Shown here piece by piece: positions 1 through 4,989 of a DNA stretch of 6,379 nucleotides. Numbering within the stretch: position 1 is the first letter of the stretch; every line of letters starts with the position of its first letter. The notes under the pieces were generated by a model. The model saw nothing but the letters and a program-made list of their open reading frames with translations. It had not been told where the DNA came from and made no database searches. The DNA comes from CAYFJO01 sp964343305 (GTDB lineage Bacteria; Planctomycetota; Planctomycetia; Pirellulales; Pirellulaceae), in the NCBI GenBank assembly GCA_964343305.1, contig CAYFJO010000573.1, positions 1-6,379 of the forward strand, given 5' to 3'. A program made the translations under genes and the position numbers.

Positions 1-332
1 AGCTGCGGACCGTCTGGCGAGAGAAGGAGTGTTTCTCAATTCGTTTTGCGGGAACTCGACCTGGCGTCCGTCGCGCACGACTTTTGCCCCAATTCGATTG
101 ATTTTGTAGGGTGGCCTTTCAAGGCAAACCAGTTTTCTCGACAGCCTTGGAATACCGTCGTACTGACAAATTCGAGTGAATCGAAGAATTGGTGTGTGGT
201 ATTTTCCGGAATTTTTTCCGTCAACCCGCAAACTTGCACGGTCTCGGGCCATGATCTAATAGGTAAAACGGCACAAGGTGTTGAAAGACCACATCGCAGC
301 ACCTAAACCGCTTCGTCACAAAGGGTTGTGGA
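1..332. other. Upstream region without a recognisable gene
   Basis: No reading frame here gives a protein I recognise. The forward frame starting at base 1 stays open to 306, and a reverse frame is open over about 36-302. Both give compositions without domain-like patterns, so I treat them as chance or as the decayed end of an upstream gene. The last part should hold the promoter of the sigma-factor operon. Visible elements are the palindrome TTCCGGAA (204-211) followed by TTTTTTCCG, which also forms a 5-bp inverted repeat CGGAA/TTCCG (207-211 and 216-220), and a TATAAT-like TCTAAT at 255-260. No convincing -35 box is placed at normal distance from it. The operon's own sigma factor may recognise a sequence here, but I cannot show this. 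Confidence 0.5.
320..325 (+). promoter_or_regulatory. Ribosome binding site supporting a TTG start
   Basis: AAAGGG ends 7 bases before the TTG at 333. It is the only Shine-Dalgarno-like sequence suitably placed for the sigma-factor gene. The nearby GTG at 328 is in another frame and meets a stop at once, so this site decides the TTG start. Confidence 0.55.
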
Positions 333-878
333 TTGAATTCAGATTTTGCGTCAGACCGGCATGAGGAATTCATGGCCCTTTACATGGGCTGCCAGCGGAA
401 GGTGTACGCGTTCATTCGCAGCCTGGTCCCGCATCGACCGGACGCCGACGAGTTGGCGCAGGAAGTTGCGACTGTGCTGTGGCGGCGGTTTGATGAGTTT
501 GAGCTGGGTACGCATTTCGACCGGTGGGCATACACGGTCGCGCGGTTCTGTGTGATGGATTTTAGAAAGCGGCGGGCGCGGCAAGATGCAGCTTTCAGTG
601 AATCGGCGATGGAAGCGATCGCCGATGCGACGGCGAATCATAACGAGCGGCACGAGGAGTTTCGTGATGCGCTGGAACATTGCCTTGGCACGCTGTCGAC
701 CGACGACAACCAACTGCTGAAGCGACGCAGCGATCTGGATGTTACGAACCGGCAGATCGCACACGATTTGGGCCGATCGGAATCCGCAATCAGCCGCGCG
801 CTGAACCGAATCTACGACGCCCTGCTCCAATGTATCGCTGCGCAGGAATTGACGGCAGAAGAAGGAGCCGCGCCATGA
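333..878 (+). CDS. ECF-type sigma-70 family RNA polymerase sigma factor
   Basis: The 181-residue product directs RNA polymerase to a specific promoter set. Region 2 spans about residues 12-82: an EEFMALYMGCQRKVYAFI-like first helix, the DADELAQEVATVLWRRFDEF core-binding helix, and FDRWAYTVARFCVMDFRKRR, matching the -10 recognition helix. Region 4 spans about 112-168, with a helix-turn-helix at 138-160 (TNRQIAHDLGRSESAISRAL) and the RIYDALLQCI ending typical of the short planctomycete/verrucomicrobial sigma family. The segment before the HTH reads LLKRRSDLDVT, where this family usually has an RY pair, a small deviation. Its length fits the family. The start is TTG with AAAGGG 7 bases upstream. 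It is first in the operon, and its stop overlaps the ATG of the FecR-domain gene, so the two are probably translationally coupled and work as a sigma/regulator pair. Family assignment is firm; the target promoters are unknown. Confidence 0.93.
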   Translation: MNSDFASDRHEEFMALYMGCQRKVYAFIRSLVPHRPDADELAQEVATVLWRRFDEFELGTHFDRWAYTVARFCVMDFRKRRARQDAAFSESAMEAIADATANHNERHEEFRDALEHCLGTLSTDDNQLLKRRSDLDVTNRQIAHDLGRSESAISRALNRIYDALLQCIAAQELTAEEGAAP

Positions 879-2317
879 GCCTTGATCGCGAACAACGGCA
901 GAAGTTGATAACCATGTGCGCGGCGATGCGCGACGATGAGATCACGCCCGCAGAAGTGTCTGAACTTGAGCAATTGGTGACGACCAACCCAGACGCAATG
1001 CAACTTTACGTGCGTTTCATGGCCCTCACCGCTTCGCTGGACTTTGACGGTGTCATCGAAGCGCCATCGATCGACACAACAGTCTCAGTGAAGCCAAGAC
1101 ACCGGTCGTGGAGACGTCTTGCCGCCGTTGCAGCGCTGTTGTTGGTTGTGGTGTCCGTGTCAATCGTCTATTGGCCTATGCCCCCTTCATCAAAGCCGGC
1201 GATCGCAAGACTACATCGAACGGTCGACGCCCAGTTTGTCGGCCAACATGCTGCGATTCACGACGGTGATTTCATGATGTCGGGAACGTTTGACTTGGCA
1301 AGTGGGTTCGCCGAACTACACCTGACCAACGACGTTGAACTCATTTTTGAGGGGCCCGCGCAATTCGAGCTGGTCAGCGACATGCGTGTGGTGCTACGTC
1401 ACGGCAAGGTGGTTGCAGACGTTCCGCCAGCGGCGAGAGGCTTTGTCGTCAGTTCGCGTGAGGTCCAAGTCATCGATCTTGGTACGCGGTTTGGAATCTA
1501 TGCCAACGAAAAGTCAGGCACGCAAGTGCAGGTGATGGATGGCAAGGTGATGGATGGCAAGGTGATGGATGGCAAGGTGATCGTACGCTTGCCTGACGAA
1601 ACGGATTCGCCGGAACCGTTGGAAGATGATCGTGAATTGAAAACAGATGACTGGGAAATTTACGAACCGGATACACTTGTTGATGGCAAGCAGCCTGATC
1701 CTCTTGAACCCGTTAAGTTCGTGACGGAATTGCCAGCGAGTACGGACGAAAAACCAACGCGCGTCGTGGTGCCGCCGGCGTCAGAGAAACGCGGACAGTC
1801 AGGGCCGACGGTCAGCGCGAAAGTCAGACAGAAATCACCCCCACCAAATCTCAAACATGGAGCTTTGCAAAACAACAACTTTGTACATCTATTCTGTGAG
1901 CGAAACTGGCAAATAATCAGCGAGCCGCTCAATGTAGACACGGTGGAAACGGGGCGACACGCACCGCCGAAAGGTGATTCCACGTCGGATCCAACGGAGG
2001 TTTCCGTGAATGAACCTGTCAACTCATACCTGTTGCACTTTGAGCCGCGAAAGCAGCGCAAAAAGCGGAACAGAACCATTTCGGGCACCGTCCGCTTTCA
2101 ACAACCAATTCTCGGCATCATTTGGAGCGCCAAGCTATTGAATGCGACGGACCAGTCGCTTGGCGCCGAGCGCACGACGTATGAAAAGGGCGGTTACCGA
2201 GGATTGGAGTCACCGGACTCGTTTCGGATAAGTGAGGACCGTCGCGTCCTGGCGTTCAAAATGCACGCAAGTATGGTCGATCAGATTCGTGTGATCGTCG
2301 CGGCTGGACAACGATAA
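875..2317 (+). CDS. FecR-domain transmembrane regulator with C-terminal shared module
   Basis: This 480-residue protein probably transmits an envelope signal to the sigma factor encoded just before it. The ATG at 875 overlaps the sigma stop (ATGA) and has AAGGAG at 862-867, 7 bases upstream; an open frame further upstream lies inside the sigma gene and is ignored. Residues about 8-55 (LITMCAAMRDDEITPAEV... to YVRFMALTASL) resemble the short cytoplasmic helical segment of planctomycete sigma-linked FecR proteins. Residues 80-100 form one transmembrane helix. Residues about 128-240 are the FecR domain, with LIFEGPAQFELVSDMRVVLR, GKVVADVPPAARGFVV and VIDLGTRFGIYAN. A 15-bp tandem repeat gives MDGKV three times at 221-235. 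Residues 240-330 are a charged, proline-rich linker. Residues about 335-476 are a module also found in the downstream DUF1559 protein. No TonB-receptor gene adjoins it, so an iron-transport role is not implied. The FecR domain is firm; the C-terminal role is unknown. Confidence 0.9.
   Translation: MSLDREQRQKLITMCAAMRDDEITPAEVSELEQLVTTNPDAMQLYVRFMALTASLDFDGVIEAPSIDTTVSVKPRHRSWRRLAAVAALLLVVVSVSIVYWPMPPSSKPAIARLHRTVDAQFVGQHAAIHDGDFMMSGTFDLASGFAELHLTNDVELIFEGPAQFELVSDMRVVLRHGKVVADVPPAARGFVVSSREVQVIDLGTRFGIYANEKSGTQVQVMDGKVMDGKVMDGKVIVRLPDETDSPEPLEDDRELKTDDWEIYEPDTLVDGKQPDPLEPVKFVTELPASTDEKPTRVVVPPASEKRGQSGPTVSAKVRQKSPPPNLKHGALQNNNFVHLFCERNWQIISEPLNVDTVETGRHAPPKGDSTSDPTEVSVNEPVNSYLLHFEPRKQRKKRNRTISGTVRFQQPILGIIWSAKLLNATDQSLGAERTTYEKGGYRGLESPDSFRISEDRRVLAFKMHASMVDQIRVIVAAGQR
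1531..1581 (+). repeat. 15-bp tandem repeat inside the FecR domain
   Basis: GGTGATGGATGGCAA occurs three times without mismatch (1531-1545, 1546-1560, 1561-1575), followed by the first six bases of a fourth copy (1576-1581). Each unit adds five residues (MDGKV), keeping the frame. Other FecR domains have a single short V-x-V-x-x-G-x-V strand-turn-strand here, so two units are probably extra and arose by slippage. Confidence 0.95.
1877..2302 (+). other. Shared extracytoplasmic module, copy 1 (FecR protein C-terminus)
   Basis: Residues 335-476 of the FecR-domain protein align by eye with residues 121-260 of the DUF1559 protein. Matching blocks are VHLFCE / VFLYKE, NSYLLHFEP / DCYYAHFDP, the strand VRFQQPILGIIWSAKLL / VTFSEEILGLIVSARAL, TTYE...RGLE / TRYQ...IGLD, ISEDRRVLAFKM / ISPDRHTLTMGP, and VDQIRVIV / IDDLRVIT. 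The alternating hydrophobic pattern suggests a beta-sandwich (inference). From memory, similar HFDP...ILGII...RGLE...RVIT blocks occur in other secreted bacterial proteins. The function is unknown. Confidence 0.8.
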
Positions 2318-2370
2318 ACAGAGGATGCGGTCGATGAAGCTGTCGTTTGAACTGTCGGCATCCTACACAT

Positions 2371-2375
2371 GGGAG
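2371..2375 (+). promoter_or_regulatory. Ribosome binding site deciding a GTG start
   Basis: GGGAG ends 6 bases before GTG 2382. By contrast, GAGG at 2321-2324 directly abuts ATG 2325 and lies 9 bases before ATG 2334. Starting at 2382 gives a textbook signal peptide, so this site is preferred. Confidence 0.6.
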
Positions 2376-2381
2376 ATTTTC

Positions 2382-3110
2382 GTGAAGAGTAACATTAGCC
2401 GGTTGGCCCTGTACGTAACTCTTATGGTCGTGATCATGACCGCGATGACGCTAGCGTTTGCGCAAAAGAACTATCCCGTGCCAAGTGGTGGCAGTATCAA
2501 ACTGCCGAGTGGCGGATCGTTCATGCCGTTTCAGGAGTTTATGAAAAAGTACGGCTATTCCGGTCCCGGCGGCGGCATGAATGCCCAGCAAGCGAGATAC
2601 CAGGCCGTCATGTTTCAAAGACGGTATGCGCAGAATTACATTCAAACCGCGAAACAGAAGTTGCCGCAGTGGAAAGCGGAAGCCACGCAACTCCAAGGCC
2701 GAATCCCCTCGTTGCAATTTGATGTCAATGCCGCACGGACTGAAGCCGAGGCTGCCACCACTCAGCGAAGGAAGCGATCGAGAGAATTGGTTGCCCTCAA
2801 ACAAGAATCACCCGACGATCCAAATCAACCATTTCCGACGGAAGAGTCGGACGAGGTCAAACAGGCTCGCGAGGTCCTCGCGGAAGCAACACGGGTCGAA
2901 TCGAGCGCGAAAAGAAATTTGGAGAACAAGGCCAGGCTGGCTGCCGGCGCGCAGGCGAAACTAAACAAGACGCAACGGACCATCGCCGAAGTTCAAGCCA
3001 CGATTCCCAAGGCACAAGCGTTCCTCAACCAGTCGAATGGATTTCTTAACGGGGCGAAAAACAACCGTAATCGCAACAAAGGCAGTCGTCGTGGCAAGCG
3101 AAAAAAATAG
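2382..3110 (+). CDS. Secreted coiled-coil protein with basic C-terminal tail
   Basis: I do not recognise a named family. From GTG 2382 the product has 242 residues. The N-terminus is a clean Sec signal peptide: MKSNISR, a hydrophobic stretch (8-26), and AFA|Q with cleavage after residue 27. Starting at ATG 2325 or 2334 would add 19 or 16 polar residues in front of it, which fits less well. The mature part begins with a flexible segment holding PSGGS twice (34-38 and 42-46) and a glycine cluster (63-65). Two long alpha-helical, Ala/Gln/Glu/Arg-rich coiled-coil stretches follow (about 66-141 and 154-225), separated by a Pro/Asp hinge around 142-153. The tail NNRNRNKGSRRGKRKK is strongly basic and might bind an acidic polymer or the acidic repeat of the membrane protein encoded two genes on (inference). 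It lies 64 bases after the FecR gene and 32 before the DUF1559 gene, and is probably co-transcribed. Confidence 0.75.
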   Translation: MKSNISRLALYVTLMVVIMTAMTLAFAQKNYPVPSGGSIKLPSGGSFMPFQEFMKKYGYSGPGGGMNAQQARYQAVMFQRRYAQNYIQTAKQKLPQWKAEATQLQGRIPSLQFDVNAARTEAEAATTQRRKRSRELVALKQESPDDPNQPFPTEESDEVKQAREVLAEATRVESSAKRNLENKARLAAGAQAKLNKTQRTIAEVQATIPKAQAFLNQSNGFLNGAKNNRNRNKGSRRGKRKK

Positions 3111-3142
3111 CCAGCCCTCCCTCCATCAACAAGGAAAAATCC

Positions 3143-4195
3143 GTGAAAACAAAGAATGGTTTTACTATTATCGAACTCTTGGTCGTCATCACGATCATCG
3201 GCATACTAATTGCTCTAACCCTGCCTGCTCTTCAGGCTGCACGCGAGAGCGCCCGGACTGTTCAGTGCAAGAACAATTTGCATCAATTCGGTGTCGCGGT
3301 TTTCCAACATCGGGATCTTTTTCCGCATGGCGTGGAAGGGCTGCACAACCATTGGACGCCCACGCTGATGCCCTACATGCAAGGCGTACAGAGTCAATAT
3401 ATTTGTCCGAACGACGATTTTCGGTTTGACGACTTTGGGATGAAAGTAGAGTTCGTACCTAAAATGCCACCATCATTGAAAGTGGGTGTGGTAGAGGACG
3501 AGTCGACGGTGTTCCTATATAAAGAGAAGGAGTCACTTACGCTTGCCCGTAACTTGCGCGTTGAAATCACTTTGCCCGGAACGGCGAATGGCAACCCGGC
3601 ATCCCATTCGCCGGGCAGTGTACCGGCCGGGACTGTTGTGGATTGCTATTATGCGCATTTTGACCCGACAGGGAAGGGGGGACATGCGGGTGTCGCGGAA
3701 GTCACGTTCTCGGAAGAAATCCTCGGGCTGATTGTTTCGGCACGGGCCCTCGGACGCTCTCACAGAAGGTTTGCAAATCGCCGCACGAGATACCAGAGAA
3801 GAGGCCCTATCGGCCTGGATCACTCCCAAGACTTCATGACGATCAGCCCGGACAGGCATACACTGACAATGGGCCCTTACTTTACGCCTACGTTTATTGA
3901 TGACTTGCGGGTGATCACGGAACCCGGCGATGTGGCGGAATATTCCAGCTATGGGATGAACAAGCTCGCCACGGCCCGCCACGACTCGATGGATTCTTCA
4001 CAGGTCTTGATGGCCGGTTATCGGAAGACCGTGATTGACCGCGACCTGATCCGGCAAGACGACGACATGACTTGGGTCGAGCATCGCCACTACGGAACAT
4101 TTGCGAATGTCTTGTTTGGCGATGGCAGCGTCAGATTGGTTGGCGACGCCGCATTTTTTGATCCCAACAAAGAGCATTGGAAGTGGGACAAGTAA
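3143..4195 (+). CDS. DUF1559 protein with prepilin-like N-terminus and an inserted module
   Basis: A 350-residue member of the DUF1559 family, abundant in Planctomycetota. The N-terminus MKTKNG|FTIIELLVVITIIGILIAL is a type IV prepilin/pseudopilin signal: cleavage after G6, methylated F7 and E11 in the usual place. The DUF1559 core follows (LPALQAARESARTVQCKNNLHQFGVAV, 28-53), then WTPTLMPYMQ and YICPNDD (86-92), where the family usually reads CPS or similar. Residues about 121-260 are the module shared with the FecR protein. The core resumes at SSYGMNKLA (268-276) and ends with RHYGTFANVLFGDGSVRLV. That is a variant of the H-X9-DG signature with ten residues between His316 and DG. GTG start; AAGGA (3131-3135) lies 7 bases upstream. 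The product is probably held in the membrane by its N-terminal helix with the body outside. Members occur in many copies per genome and their role is unsettled. Confidence 0.92.
   Translation: MKTKNGFTIIELLVVITIIGILIALTLPALQAARESARTVQCKNNLHQFGVAVFQHRDLFPHGVEGLHNHWTPTLMPYMQGVQSQYICPNDDFRFDDFGMKVEFVPKMPPSLKVGVVEDESTVFLYKEKESLTLARNLRVEITLPGTANGNPASHSPGSVPAGTVVDCYYAHFDPTGKGGHAGVAEVTFSEEILGLIVSARALGRSHRRFANRRTRYQRRGPIGLDHSQDFMTISPDRHTLTMGPYFTPTFIDDLRVITEPGDVAEYSSYGMNKLATARHDSMDSSQVLMAGYRKTVIDRDLIRQDDDMTWVEHRHYGTFANVLFGDGSVRLVGDAAFFDPNKEHWKWDK
3503..3922 (+). other. Shared extracytoplasmic module, copy 2 (inside the DUF1559 protein)
   Basis: Residues 121-260 of the DUF1559 protein carry the same ordered blocks as the C-terminus of the FecR-domain protein: VFLYKE, DCYYAHFDP (167-175), VTFSEEILGLIVSARAL (187-203), RTRYQ...GLD (214-226), ISPDRHTL (234-241) and IDDLRVIT (252-259). 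The module lies between the YICPNDD strand and the SSYGMN block, which are close together in shorter DUF1559 proteins. It therefore looks like an inserted domain. The two copies share perhaps a third of residues by eye, so the split is old rather than a recent duplication. Confidence 0.8.
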
Positions 4196-4199
4196 TCCG

Positions 4200-4843
4200 A
4201 TGGACAAGGTTCGAGATTGGATTAACGAGCACAGGGCCGCGACCGGCGGTGCCCTGGCTTTCATTTTAATTGTGTGTTGTTTTGTGGTCGCACGTTCTTT
4301 CCGCGGTCCATCGACCCAAACGCCGTACGAATCCATGGCGTATTTCTATGACCAAAACACCGGCAAGCTCTTACAGCCCCCGACACCAACGAAGGGCCAC
4401 TGGAAACAGACTCCGGACCATACAACGGACTTCCTGCCGGAGTACGGGCCGATGTGTATACCTGCACGTCGTGTGCGGATAAATCGAGTCTGTTCATTGC
4501 CCAGCTTAGTATTCCCGCCGAAGCACTCGGCGACCGTGCCCCGCCACGACCGGAATCAGACGGGGAAGATATGGAAGATTTCGATTTGGAAGATCTGGAA
4601 TATTTGGAAGACCTGGAAGAGTCTGAAGACCTGGAAGAGTCTGAAGACCTGGAAGAGTCTGAATTCCTGGAAGAGTCTGAATTCCTGGAAGAGTCTGAAT
4701 TCCTCATCCGTCGTCCCTCGGACAAACAGTGGTACTGGCCGGAGAGTCCAGAAGGCCAGAAGATCTCTCTCGAACTTGCGGAGAAGTGTGGCGAAAAACA
4801 GAGGCCGTTCCTTTGCAGACCCACGTCGAGCAACAAAGATTGA
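4200..4843 (+). pseudogene. Membrane-anchored protein with CxxC and acidic repeat; frame broken at a C-run
   Basis: The start codon ATG 4200 lies 4 bases after the DUF1559 stop, suggesting coupled translation; no good Shine-Dalgarno is seen. It encodes MDKVRDWINEHRAATGG, a transmembrane helix (about 16-31), and TPYESMAYFYDQNTGKLLQP. At the run CCCCC (4377-4381) the sensible reading moves to the frame one base earlier: PDTNEGPLETDSGPYNGL, PAGVRADVYTCTSCADKS, FIAQLSIP. Next come an acidic repeat, LIRRPSDKQWYWPESPEGQ and a final EKCGEKQRPFLC, stopping at 4841-4843. Adding one C would give an intact 214-residue protein. Without it, translation runs to 4871 through a Trp/Lys/Ser-rich stretch with no domain character. 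From memory, small planctomycete proteins beside DUF1559 genes have the same YFYDLNTG...SGP...GVRA...C-x-x-C...RRP...W...SPEGQ layout, which supports the corrected reading. The four cysteines might bind metal or form disulfides. It may be a true pseudogene or a sequencing error. Confidence 0.75.
4610..4704 (+). repeat. 18-bp tandem repeat encoding an acidic tract
   Basis: Five 18-base units follow one another: GACCTGGAAGAGTCTGAA three times (4610-4627, 4628-4645, 4646-4663), then TTCCTGGAAGAGTCTGAA twice (4664-4681, 4682-4699), and a partial TTCCT. In the corrected frame they encode DLEESE x3 and FLEESE x2. They are preceded by a degenerate acidic run (MEDFDLEDLEYLE, 4571-4609) that probably seeded the repeat. 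Units are identical apart from the first codon, indicating recent expansion. Confidence 0.95.
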
Positions 4844-4989
4844 ACCACATGGGCGAAGTAAGAAAAAGTAACGAGACGCCATACACGTTCATGATCGTCT
4901 TGGCATCCAAGGGTGCAGCGCAAAGGCTACAGTTGAACTACTAGGGGACTCAATTCGACTAATGCTGATTATCTACAAGGAGTAAAAAT

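Noticed and set aside
234..260. Promoter TTGCAC ... TCTAAT
   Set aside because: The -35 candidate matches TTGACA at only three positions and the spacer is 15 bases; too weak to annotate as a promoter.
1470..1676. Reverse-strand frame with CHPSP repeats
   Set aside because: It is only the antisense reading of the 15-bp FecR repeat; no start signal, and it lies inside a well-supported gene.
333..2317. Iron-citrate-type FecI/FecR uptake regulation
   Set aside because: No FecA-like TonB receptor or iron-transport gene adjoins the pair, and the FecR protein has a different C-terminal module.
4374..4384. Programmed -1 ribosomal frameshift site
   Set aside because: The bases do not fit the X-XXY-YYZ pattern and no stimulatory hairpin is obvious just downstream; a one-base deletion or sequencing error is simpler.
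1531..4704. CRISPR-like or intergenic repeats
   Set aside because: Both repeat arrays are direct, spacer-free, in multiples of three and inside coding sequence; they are coding minisatellites.
4383..4871. Trp/Lys/Ser-rich continuation of the ATG 4200 frame beyond the C-run
   Set aside because: It reads the acidic repeat in the wrong frame (KIWK, TWKSLK repeats), has no domain character, and loses the CxxC and LIRRP...SPEGQ blocks seen in the neighbouring frame.
4261..4923. Long reverse-strand frame with Asp/Ser-Arg repeats
   Set aside because: Antisense reading of the 18-bp repeat; low complexity creates the open frame. The forward reading has recognisable features on both sides of the repeat.
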